64,000 bases of DNA from Actinomyces oris (lineage in GTDB: Bacteria > Actinomycetota > Actinomycetes > Actinomycetales > Actinomycetaceae), in assembly GCF_001937445.1 (NCBI RefSeq), contig NZ_MSKS01000006.1:112047-176046 (forward strand), written 5' to 3'. The notes under the pieces were generated by a model. That model worked only from the letters and a program-made list of their open reading frames with translations. It was not told where the DNA came from and did not search any database. Shown here in pieces: positions 1 to 10,481 of this stretch; position 1 is the first letter of the stretch, and every line of letters begins with the position of its first letter. Position numbers and translations under genes: made by a program.

Positions 1-2
1 AC

Positions 3-1913
3 GTATCGACTGCGATCCGTGACCCGCACATCGCCACCGTCGTCTCGAAGGTCGCCACCAACCTCGAGGTGCGCGCCGAGCTGGCGCGCCGCCAGCGCGA
101 GATCATCCGCTTCGAGGCGACCGGGCACACCGGGTCCTTCTCCGGCGGTGCCGGCATCGTGGCCGAGGGACGTGACATCACCACCGTTATCGCGCCCGAC
201 GCCGACGCCCGCCTGCTGGTGACCGCCTCCGAAGAGGCCCGCCTGTCCCGCCGCGCCGGGGACCTGGAGGCCGCCGGCAAGCAGGTCGACGCCGCCGCCC
301 TGCGCGACCAGGTGGTGCGCCGCGACCGCGACGACGCCACGGTCTCCCAGTTCCTCACCGCACCCGAGGGCGTCACCCTGGTGGACACCTCCGAGCTGAC
401 CCTGGAGCAGTCCGTTGAACGGGTCCTGGATCTGGTGGAGGAGGCCGCAGACGCCGCCGCCAAGCGGGACGCCCAGGAGGACCTGCGGGCCCAGGCCATG
501 CGTGCGGGCCTGGCCGACTACGAGCTCGATGAGGAGGACCTCGCCCTCCTGGAGGCCGACGGGGGCCTGCCCACCGGCGACAGCATCGAGCCCGGGCTGC
601 CGGTCCTGGCCGTCGTCGGCCGGCCCAACGTGGGCAAGTCGACTCTGGTCAACCGGGTCCTGGGCCGCCGCGAGGCCGTCGTCCAAGACACCCCCGGTGT
701 CACCCGCGACCGGGTCTCCTACCCCGCGGAGTGGGCCGGGCGCCGCTTCACCATCGTCGACACCGGAGGCTGGGAGGTGGACGTGGCCGGCCTCGACGCC
801 GCCGTGGCCACCCAGGCCGAGGTCGCCGTGGAGATGGCCGACGCCGTCCTGCTGGTCGTCGACGCCCAGGTCGGCATCACCGAGACCGATGCCCGCGTGG
901 TGCGGATGCTGCGCCGCAGCGGCAAGCCGGTGGTCCTGGCTGCCAACAAGGTCGACTCCCCGGCCCAGGAGGGGGACGCCGCCACCCTGTGGAACCTGGG
1001 GCTGGGAGAGCCCTTCCCGGTCTCGGCCCTGCACGGCCGGGGCAGCGGCGAGGTCCTCGACGCCGTCATGGAGGTCCTCCCGGAGGTCTCCGCAGTGGCT
1101 GCTGCTGCGCCGGAGGGGGACCTGCACCGGATCGCCCTCGTGGGGCGTCCCAACGTCGGCAAGTCCTCGTTGCTGAACTCCATCGCGGGCAGGGAGCGCG
1201 TCGTCGTCAATGAGACCGCGGGCACGACCCGTGACCCGGTCGACGAGATCATCGAGCTGGACGGGCGTCAGTGGGTCTTCGTTGACACCGCAGGGATCCG
1301 CAGGCGCGTCAAGCAGTCACGGGGCGCCGACTACTACGCGGTGCTGCGCACGCAGGGCGCCATCGACAAGGCCGAGGTCGCCGTCGTCCTCCTGGATGCC
1401 TCCGAGCCGATCAGTGAGCAGGACGTGCGCGTCATCCAGCAGGCCGTCGATGCCGGCCGCGCCCTGGTCCTGGTCAACAACAAGTGGGACCTGGTGGACG
1501 AGGAGCGTCAGAAGATGCTGCTGTGGGAGGTCGAGCACGACCTGGCCCACGTCTCCTGGGCCCCCCACATCAACCTGGCCGCCCGGACCGGCTGGCACAC
1601 CAACCGGCTCGTGCGCGCCCTCGACGCCGCCCTGGAGGGCTGGACCACGCGCGTCCCCACGGGCAGGCTCAACGGCTTCCTGGGCCAGCTGCAGTCGGCC
1701 ACCCCGCACCCGGTGCGCGGCGGCAAGCAGCCCCGCATCCTCTTCGCCACCCAGGTCCAGGTGGCCCCGCCCCGGATCGTCATCTTCACCACCGGTTTCC
1801 TTGACGCCGGCTACCGGCGCTTCATCGAGCGCCGCCTGCGCGAGGAGTTCGGCTTCACCGGCACCCCCATCCAGATCGGAGTGCGCGTGCGCGAGAAGCG
1901 CCAGCGGCGCTGA
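3..1913 (+). CDS. der: Cytidylate kinase-GTPase Der fusion protein (5' truncated)
   Basis: The reading frame is open from the left window edge, so the N-terminal part of the kinase, with its P-loop, lies outside. The first ~150 visible residues match the C-terminal half of cytidylate kinase, which phosphorylates CMP and dCMP (VSKVA, QREI and an RDR-type lid). They are followed by an acidic linker and then a complete Der (EngA). Der has two GTPase domains, with P-loops GRPNVGKST near nt 619 and GRPNVGKSS near nt 1144, NKxD motifs (NKVD, NKWD) and a C-terminal KH-like domain. Der acts in 50S ribosomal subunit maturation. Cmk and Der are adjacent genes in many actinobacteria, and here they share one frame with no stop or internal ribosome binding site seen. 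The fusion is certain from the frame; its functional meaning is inferred. Confidence 0.93.
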   Translation, partial: VSTAIRDPHIATVVSKVATNLEVRAELARRQREIIRFEATGHTGSFSGGAGIVAEGRDITTVIAPDADARLLVTASEEARLSRRAGDLEAAGKQVDAAALRDQVVRRDRDDATVSQFLTAPEGVTLVDTSELTLEQSVERVLDLVEEAADAAAKRDAQEDLRAQAMRAGLADYELDEEDLALLEADGGLPTGDSIEPGLPVLAVVGRPNVGKSTLVNRVLGRREAVVQDTPGVTRDRVSYPAEWAGRRFTIVDTGGWEVDVAGLDAAVATQAEVAVEMADAVLLVVDAQVGITETDARVVRMLRRSGKPVVLAANKVDSPAQEGDAATLWNLGLGEPFPVSALHGRGSGEVLDAVMEVLPEVSAVAAAAPEGDLHRIALVGRPNVGKSSLLNSIAGRERVVVNETAGTTRDPVDEIIELDGRQWVFVDTAGIRRRVKQSRGADYYAVLRTQGAIDKAEVAVVLLDASEPISEQDVRVIQQAVDAGRALVLVNNKWDLVDEERQKMLLWEVEHDLAHVSWAPHINLAARTGWHTNRLVRALDAALEGWTTRVPTGRLNGFLGQLQSATPHPVRGGKQPRILFATQVQVAPPRIVIFTTGFLDAGYRRFIERRLREEFGFTGTPIQIGVRVREKRQRR

Positions 1914-1979
1914 GGGGTCTTTTCGAGCGACAACGGAGTGACCAGTGTCTAACCACGTACCGAGTACGTGAGGAGAATC

Positions 1980-3158
1980 GTGACTGCACTAAGACCCGCC
2001 GAGCGTCAAGGGATCGGATCGCTGCTGCCACACCGGGCTGTGGACCCGGTGATGCTCTTCTTCGACCTGGTTTACGTCTTCCTCATCACCGAGCTCAATG
2101 GTGTCATCCGGGAGGAATCCGGGTGGAGAGGGCTGGCACACGCTGGAGTCCTGCTGGCCCTCATCTACTGGCAGTGGCTGCTGGTGACGATCCAGTCCAG
2201 CCTGCGCGACGCGTCGACGAATCGCCACCGCCTCACCATCATGACCCTCATGGTGATCGTCATGGTCAGCGCGGTCGTCGTGCCTCGCGCCTTCGAGGAA
2301 CGGGCACTGATATTCGCGACGTCGTGCTGGCTCTCGCGCCTGGTCATCACCTTCCGCCTGGCGCGCCACGAGAACTCCAACGCCTTCCGCATGGACCTGG
2401 TCTCCAGCCTCATCCAGGGGCCCCTTCTGCTCGGCGGAGCCATCATGGGCGGCAACGGCCAACTGGCACTGTGGGCCCTGGCGGCGCTGTGGGAGATCAC
2501 CGGCCCCCTGCGGCACAGCCGGGCCATGAGCACCCAGCGCTACGACGTCGGCAACGTCGTGGAGCGCTTCAGCCTCCTCATCATTGTGGCTCTTGGCGAG
2601 ACCATCGTGTCGATCGCGACTCCTCAGACTGAGCTCGAGCATCTGACCTGGGCCGACCTGGGCGGTCTCGTCGCCGCCTTCATCATCGTGGGCGGGCTGT
2701 GGTGGGCCTACTTCCATCACAGCCTTGGTCTCATGGAGCACTACATCAACCGGGCACGCGTTCCCTTCCGTGCCGTGCGCAGCCTCCTCGCCTACGGTCA
2801 TCTCGCACTGGTGGCCGGACTGATCGCTCTGGCCGCAGGCCTCCACCACGTGATGGAGGAGCCACGTGACCACGTCCCGATGGAGACATCGGCGCTCCTG
2901 TGCAGCGGCGTCATCGTCTTCCTCGCCATGTTCGCCGTCATCAGGCTGCGCAACGCACATAGGATCTATCGATCCCGTGTCGTGGCCTGTGCTCTGTGCC
3001 TTGCTCTCATCCCTGCAGGCCGTCACATGAGTGGGATGCTCCTGGTCAGTCTCCTCTCCCTCATCACCGTGGCAGAGTGCCTCTGGGAGACACTGGCTCC
3101 GGCCGCTGCGGGCGTTCCCGATCTCGATGAACTCGCTGAGCGTGCGGCCCAGGCCTAG
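1980..3158 (+). CDS. LtrA-family (low temperature requirement A) membrane protein
   Basis: The product is a ~392-residue polytopic membrane protein with many hydrophobic segments. It carries the family hallmark FFDLVYVF near its start and a second family region (ERFSLLIIVALGETIVS) in the middle. LtrA proteins were named from a cold-growth mutant of Listeria; their biochemical role is unknown. A GTG at 1968 is in frame, but it lies next to the AGGAG at 1971-1975, which is well placed for the GTG at 1980, so 1980 is preferred. It lies 66 bases after der with no obvious terminator between them, so co-transcription is possible but unproven. Confidence 0.8.
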   Translation: MTALRPAERQGIGSLLPHRAVDPVMLFFDLVYVFLITELNGVIREESGWRGLAHAGVLLALIYWQWLLVTIQSSLRDASTNRHRLTIMTLMVIVMVSAVVVPRAFEERALIFATSCWLSRLVITFRLARHENSNAFRMDLVSSLIQGPLLLGGAIMGGNGQLALWALAALWEITGPLRHSRAMSTQRYDVGNVVERFSLLIIVALGETIVSIATPQTELEHLTWADLGGLVAAFIIVGGLWWAYFHHSLGLMEHYINRARVPFRAVRSLLAYGHLALVAGLIALAAGLHHVMEEPRDHVPMETSALLCSGVIVFLAMFAVIRLRNAHRIYRSRVVACALCLALIPAGRHMSGMLLVSLLSLITVAECLWETLAPAAAGVPDLDELAERAAQA

Positions 3159-3383
3159 CACCGGCCGTTCCACTCCTGTCCGCACGCCTGTTCCTTGGCC
3201 CACGCGTCAACAGCGCTGCTCTCCTCCTCAAACGGGTCCTCGACCCGGGGCATGACCGCCCATCGCACGCCGACGGGAACGCTGATGGAGACGAACCGGT
3301 TCCGGGAAACGAAGGCGACAATCGGTTCCAGAAGAGCCGCGCCGGACAGTGGCGCGCAGCCGCAACACCCATAGACTGTAGCC

Positions 3384-5039
<1,656 letters not shown>

Positions 5040-5102
5040 CCCGACCAGACCAGCCGGATGCTCTGTTGTGTCAGCGACTGATAACCCATCGAGGAGGACG
5101 TG

Positions 5103-5399
5103 ATGAAGGAAGTGGGCGTCGATGAGCTGCGTCGCCGGCTCGAGGCCAGGGAGGACCTGGTAGTCCTTGACGTGCGTGAGCCCGACGAGGTCGAGCGCGC
5201 GGCGATCCCCGGCTCGGTCAACATCCCGCTGGGTGAGGTGGTCGACCGGATGGGAGAGCTCGATGCGGCCCGCCCCACCGCGGTCATCTGCGCCGGCGGA
5301 GTGCGTTCCGTCAAGGCGGTCAAGGCTCTGACTGCTGCCGGCTACACCGGTGAGCTGGTCAACGTCAGCGGCGGCATGAAGGCGTGGCTGGGCCAGTAA
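5103..5399 (+). CDS. Rhodanese-like domain protein
   Basis: This is a single rhodanese homology domain of about 98 residues, typical of GlpE-like single-domain sulfurtransferases. It has the conserved start-of-domain motif LDVREPDE. Its active-site loop, CAGGVRS, carries the catalytic cysteine and the terminal arginine-serine. Such proteins transfer sulfane sulfur, for example from thiosulfate to cyanide or a thiol acceptor; the physiological acceptor cannot be told from sequence. GAGGAGG at 5091-5097 fits the ATG at 5103 better than the overlapping GTG at 5100. A strong hairpin follows at 5417-5454. Confidence 0.88.
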   Translation: MKEVGVDELRRRLEAREDLVVLDVREPDEVERAAIPGSVNIPLGEVVDRMGELDAARPTAVICAGGVRSVKAVKALTAAGYTGELVNVSGGMKAWLGQ

Positions 5400-5416
5400 A
5401 CCGGCGGGCGACTTCT

Positions 5417-5454
5417 CGGGACGGCCGCGGACTGACCGGTTCGGGGCCGTCCCG
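5417..5454. terminator. Bidirectional terminator hairpin between convergent genes
   Basis: Ten-base perfect inverted arms (CGGGACGGCC at 5417-5426 and its complement at 5445-5454) with an 18-base loop lie between the convergent ends of the rhodanese and HAD genes. There is no T tract, which is common for high-G+C actinobacterial terminators. The structure is seen; the function is inferred from position. Confidence 0.6.
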
Positions 5455-5460
5455 CGTGCC

Positions 5461-6330
5461 TCAGCCCTGTCTCTGTGAGCGCCTGAGCAGCTCCTCGACT
5501 GTACGCAGGACGCCGTCCTCGGTGTTGGCGGGCGCCGTGTACGCCGCTGCGGCATGGATGCCGGGGTGGGCGTTGCGCATGGCGAAGCCCAGGTCCGCGT
5601 GGTTGTAGAGATCCAGGTCGTTGAGGTAGTCCCCGAAGACGGCAGTCTGTTCCGGGAGGACCCCGAGCCTGGCCTGAAGCGCCGCCAAGGCCCGCCCCTT
5701 CGAGACCTGAGCCGACATCATGTCCGTCCAGTGCAGCCCGGAGACGACGGTCTGCACGTGGGGAACCGCCGCGGTCAGCGCCTGGGAGCTTCCGTTCTCA
5801 ACATCGTCGAAGTCGAAGACCGCGACCTTGAGCGCCTCATCCAGAGGAATGGCAGTGAGGTCCTCGACGATCTCCAGTGCCTCGTAGTACAACTTGGCCT
5901 GTTCCAGGAAGGCCGCATCGGAGCGCTCGATGTAGGCGCAGTACTTGCAGGCAACAACCGCGCCGACGTCGTACCCGGAGGCGACCAGGTGACGGGTCGT
6001 GACAATGGCGGCCTCGGCGGCCTGGGCGCTGATGGTGTCGGAATGGACCTCCTCACCTGCGTGGACGACGAAGGAACCGTTCTCGGCGATCAGTGGTGAG
6101 TCCTCAACGGCGGGGCCCAGGACCGCACGCAGGTTGGCCAGCTGTCTGCCCGAGGCGGGGGCGAAGACGATGCCGGCGTCTCGCATCTCCGCCACCGCAT
6201 CCATCAGCCCGGCGGGAACGCACCCTTGGCCATCAAGGAGAGTTCCGTCCATGTCGGTGACAACAAGACGGAGATCGATCTGCGCCGGCAACGCTGCAAG
6301 GAGCTCGGGCTCAAGGGGAAGATGCTTCAC
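5461..6330 (-). CDS. HAD-superfamily Cof-type hydrolase
   Basis: This 289-residue cytoplasmic phosphatase belongs to the Cof/YbiV branch of the HAD superfamily. Motif I is DMDGTLLDG (~residues 26-34), with the nucleophilic aspartate and the acid/base aspartate two residues on. Motif IV is GDYLNDLDL, with its magnesium-binding aspartates near residue 233. The long cap insertion between motifs II and III is typical of Cof (C2B) caps, which act on sugar phosphates, FMN-like or pyridoxal phosphate substrates. The substrate cannot be deduced. It lies downstream of the CAP-domain gene, separated by a strong hairpin, so it is probably transcribed separately. Confidence 0.87.
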   Translation of the reverse strand: MKHLPLEPELLAALPAQIDLRLVVTDMDGTLLDGQGCVPAGLMDAVAEMRDAGIVFAPASGRQLANLRAVLGPAVEDSPLIAENGSFVVHAGEEVHSDTISAQAAEAAIVTTRHLVASGYDVGAVVACKYCAYIERSDAAFLEQAKLYYEALEIVEDLTAIPLDEALKVAVFDFDDVENGSSQALTAAVPHVQTVVSGLHWTDMMSAQVSKGRALAALQARLGVLPEQTAVFGDYLNDLDLYNHADLGFAMRNAHPGIHAAAAYTAPANTEDGVLRTVEELLRRSQRQG

Positions 6331-6387
6331 GGCGTCATCCTCTCAAGGATGACGCCTCCACGTCACCACGGCGCGAGGAGCACGAAG

Positions 6388-6435
6388 ACGGGCGCCTGCT
6401 GGTCCACACCGATCAGTGGACAAGCAGGCGCCCGT
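6388..6435 (-). terminator. Long terminator hairpin after the CAP-domain gene
   Basis: Twenty-base arms at 6388-6407 and 6416-6435 pair with a single G-A mismatch around an 8-base loop. It lies 38 bases past the stop codon of the CAP-domain protein gene on the minus strand and before the HAD gene. This is one of the strongest hairpins in the window. Confidence 0.7.
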
Positions 6436-6473
6436 GAGAGGAGCGGCTCACGCTCTGGGAGCCTTCAGCTCAG

Positions 6474-7436
6474 TCAGCTGGCCTGACGGCGACGCATGAC
6501 GAGGACAGCGCCGGAGCCGAGCAGGCCGGCGGCGGCGACGGCGACGGCGATGCTCGGACCGGTGGTGGCCAGCGCGGGCTTCGTCGGGGTGGTGCGAGAA
6601 GCCGTAACGACAGGAGTTGCGGACGGCTTGGCCGGGGTGCCGGTCTCAGTGGTCACCGTGGTGGCCGGAGCGGACGGCGTCGGCGTGGCCGCAGGGGTGG
6701 TGGTCTCCACGGTCGGGGTAGCAACCGGAGCCGGAGGAGTCGTCGAGGTGGACGGCGTCGACGGAGTGGTCTCCGGGGTCGGCGTCGGAGAGGGGACGGT
6801 GCTGCCCGTCGGCGGGGTGTTGGTCGTCGACGGCGGGGTGTTGCTCTTCGTCGTCGTGGTGTTGGTCGTCGTGGTGTTGGTGGTCGTCGTGGTCGACGGG
6901 GTCAGCGTCGAGTTGCTGACGTTGTAGGCGGCGAAGTTCTGGGTGGCGTACCACTTGCCGTCCGAGGTCTGGGCGAATCCGATGCCGATGGAGTTGACGT
7001 TCGGGTCCGTCATGTTCTTGTAGTGGCCAGCGGAAGTGCGCCACTGCTCGAAGATCAGCGCGCCGGTGTCGCCACCCGCGGTACGCCAGGCCACGTTCTC
7101 AGAGCCGGTGGTCCAGCCACTAGGGTAGGCCGACGTGAAGTCGGGGCGGTGGCTCATGCTGTTGGCGGCGGCCTGCTGCTCGGACCAGTCCTGTGCGACG
7201 GCGTCGAGCTCCTGGTACCGGGTCACGGGCTGAAGGCCCTTGCTGCTGCGCAGCTCGTTGACCTTGTTCAGGACGGTGTCGGCGTACTGGGCCCCCTCCG
7301 AGGTCACCTGTGCGGGAACCGCAGCGGCGGCTGCCGGTGCGCCCTCAGGGGCGGCCGGAGCGGCCAGTGCGGCCGAGGAGGCGGTCAGCGGCACGACGGT
7401 GAGCGCAGCTGCGGCGATGACGCGCTTGATGTTCAT
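6474..7436 (-). CDS. CAP/SCP-domain protein with LATTG cell-wall sorting signal
   Basis: This is a surface protein of about 320 residues. An N-terminal signal peptide (MNIKRVIAAAALTVVPLTAS, then an Ala-rich cleavage region) leads into a CAP (cysteine-rich secretory protein, antigen 5, PR-1) domain, with ELDAVAQDWSE, SMSHRPDF, GSENVAW and HYKNMTDPNVNSIGIG visible. A Thr/Pro/Ser-rich stalk follows, containing repeated runs of threonine broken by Asn. The C-terminus is a sorting signal: LATTG, a hydrophobic helix and RRR. LAxTG-type signals are used by class E sortases in actinobacteria. The ATG at 7436 begins the signal peptide; the upstream in-frame ATG at 7484 would add 16 unlikely residues. 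Function of the CAP domain is unknown. Confidence 0.85.
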   Translation of the reverse strand: MNIKRVIAAAALTVVPLTASSAALAAPAAPEGAPAAAAAVPAQVTSEGAQYADTVLNKVNELRSSKGLQPVTRYQELDAVAQDWSEQQAAANSMSHRPDFTSAYPSGWTTGSENVAWRTAGGDTGALIFEQWRTSAGHYKNMTDPNVNSIGIGFAQTSDGKWYATQNFAAYNVSNSTLTPSTTTTTNTTTTNTTTTKSNTPPSTTNTPPTGSTVPSPTPTPETTPSTPSTSTTPPAPVATPTVETTTPAATPTPSAPATTVTTETGTPAKPSATPVVTASRTTPTKPALATTGPSIAVAVAAAGLLGSGAVLVMRRRQAS

Positions 7437-7871
7437 GTGTCGTTCTCTCTGATCGGGAATGTGAGAACACAGTCTGATCTGCACAACCGGCTATGAGCCG
7501 ATGCGCGGGATGCTGTGAGACACCCTTGATGTCGGTGTTCACTCAACCACAGTCGCGCCGGCCATGCATGTTATTCGGTTGTGACTTTCCTGACCGAATT
7601 CGTCACATGACCGAATCGCGTGGCGGACCGTGAGGGGTAGTCCTTTCGTCTTGAGACACTGATGAAAGGTGGGTGTGGGTGTTGGGGTCGCCGGGGAAGC
7701 GGCGTCATCACAGCGTTTACTGGATCGTGATTAAGTGTTGGTGAATTGCAGCAGAGGCTGGAAACTAAAATAGACTCAATGGTTGTTATATGGGATGCAA
7801 ATGTGACTCATGTTGATGAGGGTGGTATCAGAATAATGCGAGGATCTACCGCCGAAGTTCTTTCAAAAAGA
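7437..7871. other. A+T-rich non-coding stretch beside tRNA-Pro
   Basis: No credible gene is seen. The left part is the presumed promoter region of the CAP-domain gene. From about 7720 to 7870 the composition shifts to clearly lower G+C than anywhere nearby, with runs such as CTAAAATAGACTC and TTTCAAAAAG. The short plus-strand frame 7746-7946 runs into the tRNA and is not a gene. The composition and the adjacent tRNA suggest a remnant of an integrated element, but no att duplication could be identified by eye. Confidence 0.4.
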
Positions 7872-7901
7872 AATCCGCACTCTTGTGAAAGAGTGCGGAT
7901 T
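7872..7901 (-). terminator. Rho-independent terminator of tRNA-Pro
   Basis: Eleven-base perfect arms (7872-7882 and 7891-7901) with an 8-base loop are followed, on the minus strand, by TCTTTTTG. It begins 11 bases after the tRNA 3' end, as expected for its terminator. Confidence 0.85.
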
Positions 7902-7911
7902 CTCATGCTGG

Positions 7912-7985
<74 letters not shown>

Positions 7986-8085
7986 TTGACTCGCGGCACC
8001 GGGCCGCTTGCAACGAGCAGAACCTTAACTCATGGAACGGCTCCTTCAGAAATCTGCTGGCGGTGAGGCCGCTCACCCCGACATG

Positions 8086-8523
8086 TCAGGCGCGGTCGTC
8101 CTGATGGCGCCCGCCTCCCATGAGGGCGTCGAGCTGACGGCGTTCCTTCTTCGTGGGCCGTCCTGCCCCGCGATCTCGGATGATGGCGGCCGGCGCATCC
8201 AGAGGCGACGGGCGAGGGGGAGAGGAGTCGATGTACGCGGTGCGGGCGATAGGAGCACCCACTCGCTTGGTGAGGATCCGAGTGACGGTCAGCAGCCGGT
8301 CGAACCCGTCGACGCGGTAGCGGACCTCATCTCCCACCGAGACGTGCTGGGCGGGCTTGGCGGTCTCTCCGTTGATACGCACATGCCCCGCCTTGCAGGC
8401 GCTCGTCGCCGCCGAGCGGGACTTGATCTGTCGCACGCTCCACAGCCAGACGTCGATACGGGCCGATGCCGGGGCACCAGGGGTGCTGTTGCCACTGGGT
8501 GCGGAACGAGGGTGAGCTGCCAT
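8086..8523 (-). CDS. S4-domain RNA-binding protein (Hsp15 family)
   Basis: The 145-residue basic protein has one S4 domain (about residues 22-85): RIDVWLWSVRQIKSRSAAT, then KAGHVRINGE and GDEVRYRV, the usual S4 beta-loop signature. The C-terminal tail is basic and contains GRPTKKERRQLD, as in actinobacterial Hsp15-like proteins. E. coli Hsp15 binds stalled 50S subunits carrying nascent chains, and a similar ribosome rescue role is plausible but not shown here. The N-terminal ~20 residues are low-complexity. It stands downstream of the HNH nuclease gene on the same strand with a 22-base gap, so co-transcription is possible. Confidence 0.85.
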   Translation of the reverse strand: MAAHPRSAPSGNSTPGAPASARIDVWLWSVRQIKSRSAATSACKAGHVRINGETAKPAQHVSVGDEVRYRVDGFDRLLTVTRILTKRVGAPIARTAYIDSSPPRPSPLDAPAAIIRDRGAGRPTKKERRQLDALMGGGRHQDDRA

Positions 8524-8545
8524 GGTGGCATCCTAAGCAAGTGGC

Positions 8546-9607
8546 TCAGCGGCGGGGCATGGAACGGCTTCGGCGCCGTGAGGCTGCGCGCCCGCGGCGC
8601 TGCCCCCGAACCATGAGTCCCCATCCCAGAACCAGGGCGCCGACGGCCGCCAGCGCGGCGTACCCGGGACTGCGCCACATAACGGAGCCGACCTCCTTCG
8701 CGGTACGAGCGGCTCGTTCAGGGAGCGACGCGGTCTCGTTCCCACCGGCGAGGCAGCTGTTCAAGGCGGAGCGCAGCGCCTCCCTGTCGGCCTGGGGCAG
8801 GCCGAGCCGGTAGGCGGCTGCCACTGAGACGAATCGACGCGCGTAAGTGCAGCGGTAGGAGGTGTTCTCCGGCCACCAGCCCCCCGGGCCGGTCGGTCGC
8901 CAGCTGCCGGTCTCGGTGGAACCAACGGGACAGCTCGCCGGGCCGCAGGCGCCCTTGGCCTGGTTGGCCTCGCCTTTAACAGCGACGAGATTCAGCGGGT
9001 CGTTGGCTGCCAGCAGTCGGGTGCGCTCATCCCACTGCCAGGCTCCGTGGGCGTAGAGGTAGTTCAGCGGTACCACATGGTCGATCTGGACGGCTTCCGA
9101 GGTCCCCTGACCACGCGTGAAGGTGATCCTATTCCCGGTGTACGGATCCTGAAGGACACCCGCCCAGACGGTGGCGTCCGGACACACACCCGCACCCTGG
9201 CCACGTCCCTCCTCACGGGACTGAACGCCGTCGGCACGCGAGAAGTCGGCGTCCGTCAGGTCCCGGGCCAGGATCTCGTTACGAGTGTCACAACCGTCGC
9301 CGTCGACGTCGGTCCACGCCTCACCGAACCAGCCGGTGCGGGAACCTCCCTCTGCCCAGGAGTGGGCGGCCGGAGCGTCCTCGGGCAGCTCCGAAAGCGC
9401 CTCGAGAGAGGCCTTCGGGGACAGGATGAAGTCTCCTCTACGGTCCCAGGGTGCCTCGTGGAGAGCGGCGAGCTCAGTGGTCGCGGAGTTCTGGACGGGC
9501 ACCGGCGAGGCGTTATCGGCATGGACGGGAGTGGCGGCTGCCATCCCCGACGCACTGAGCGCACCGAGCACCGTGAGGCGCGCCAGGAGCCGGCCGGAAG
9601 CGTTCAT
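8546..9607 (-). CDS. Secreted, membrane-anchored HNH endonuclease-like protein (DUF1524)
   Basis: The 353-residue protein begins with a signal peptide (LLARLTVLGALSASGMAAA) and ends with a transmembrane helix (~residues 310-330) and an Arg-rich tail, so the nuclease domain should face outside. The central domain shows DGCDTRNEILARDL, then the catalytic IDHVVPL with the HNH histidine, and DPLNLVAVKGEANQAKG. This is the pattern of secreted actinobacterial HNH/DUF1524 proteins, including the nuclease-like fold shared with GmrSD C-termini. Three or four cysteines in the domain may pair. The likely role is degradation of extracellular DNA; this is inference. It is followed by the S4 gene. Confidence 0.82.
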   Translation of the reverse strand: MNASGRLLARLTVLGALSASGMAAATPVHADNASPVPVQNSATTELAALHEAPWDRRGDFILSPKASLEALSELPEDAPAAHSWAEGGSRTGWFGEAWTDVDGDGCDTRNEILARDLTDADFSRADGVQSREEGRGQGAGVCPDATVWAGVLQDPYTGNRITFTRGQGTSEAVQIDHVVPLNYLYAHGAWQWDERTRLLAANDPLNLVAVKGEANQAKGACGPASCPVGSTETGSWRPTGPGGWWPENTSYRCTYARRFVSVAAAYRLGLPQADREALRSALNSCLAGGNETASLPERAARTAKEVGSVMWRSPGYAALAAVGALVLGWGLMVRGQRRGRAASRRRSRSMPRR

Positions 9608-9689
9608 AGGGCTACGGTAGCCTGACCCGCCGACACGAAAATCGTGGGCTCGTCACCCGCAGCGCGCCAGCAGGGCGACCGGATCGGAC

Positions 9690-10481
9690 TCAAGCAGGCA
9701 TCAGAGCGTTGGCCGGCTCATCCAGGTACCAGGTGGTCTGATCCCCCCGGCAGCACGAGGCCGGTGCCTTGAGCACATCGGGGGCTCCTAGACCCAGGCG
9801 TACCGCCTCGGCCTTGCCTCCGCCGCCGGCCACCACCATGACCCGGCCGGCATGCTGCAGGGCCTCGAAGGTCAAGGAGTAGCGCTCGGGAGGGGGCTTG
9901 GGCGAGTTGCGCACGGCCACGGCGGGCACTCCTACCGCGAGCGCGGCCGGGTGCCCGGGGAAGAGGGAGCAGACGTGTGCGTCAGGTCCCAGCCCTACGT
10001 GGACCACATCGAAACCGCCGTGGGTCAGACCTGCCGACTCAAGCTCGTGGACCATACGCGCGGTCGCCTCATCCAGACCGCTGACCTCGTTCGGAGCGGC
10101 CAGCCGGTGCGTCTGAGACTCCCTGATGCCTGCGGCGATGAGCGGCGCAGCCAGCAGATCGTTGCGCTGCGGGTCCCCGGCGGGCACGAAGCGCTCGTCA
10201 CCGAACCACAGGTGGATGGCGCGACGCACCGGTTCGGGCTGAGCGGCGATGAGCGGCGCGAGGGCTTCAGCCAGCGCCATCCCCCCGGAACCGCCTGTCA
10301 GCGCCAAGTGGGCGACTCCCCGGTCCGTCACCACCGTGGACAGGATCCGCATGGTGTCCTGGCAGGCCCTGAGCGCGGCGTCGTTCAGTGTGGGAACCAC
10401 GATGACGTCCGGCGCAGCAGCCGCAGAGGCGGCCGTCTGGATCTCGGCGATCGACTGGGCGTCGGGCGTGCAGTCAGCCAT
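9690..10481 (-). CDS. pgl: 6-phosphogluconolactonase
   Basis: This enzyme hydrolyses 6-phosphogluconolactone to 6-phosphogluconate, the second step of the oxidative pentose phosphate pathway. The 263-residue protein is of the DevB/SOL family, with LALTGGSGGMALAEAL and WFGDERFVPAGD as clear motifs. The frame is open further upstream, but the extension lies inside opcA in another frame. The ATG at 10481 overlaps the opcA stop by eight bases, showing translational coupling in a zwf-opcA-pgl operon. Assignment is firm. Confidence 0.93.
   Translation of the reverse strand: MADCTPDAQSIAEIQTAASAAAAPDVIVVPTLNDAALRACQDTMRILSTVVTDRGVAHLALTGGSGGMALAEALAPLIAAQPEPVRRAIHLWFGDERFVPAGDPQRNDLLAAPLIAAGIRESQTHRLAAPNEVSGLDEATARMVHELESAGLTHGGFDVVHVGLGPDAHVCSLFPGHPAALAVGVPAVAVRNSPKPPPERYSLTFEALQHAGRVMVVAGGGGKAEAVRLGLGAPDVLKAPASCCRGDQTTWYLDEPANALMPA

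Noticed and set aside
1968..1979. Upstream GTG start for the LtrA gene
   Set aside because: It lies beside the AGGAG that serves the GTG at 1980 and has no ribosome binding site of its own.
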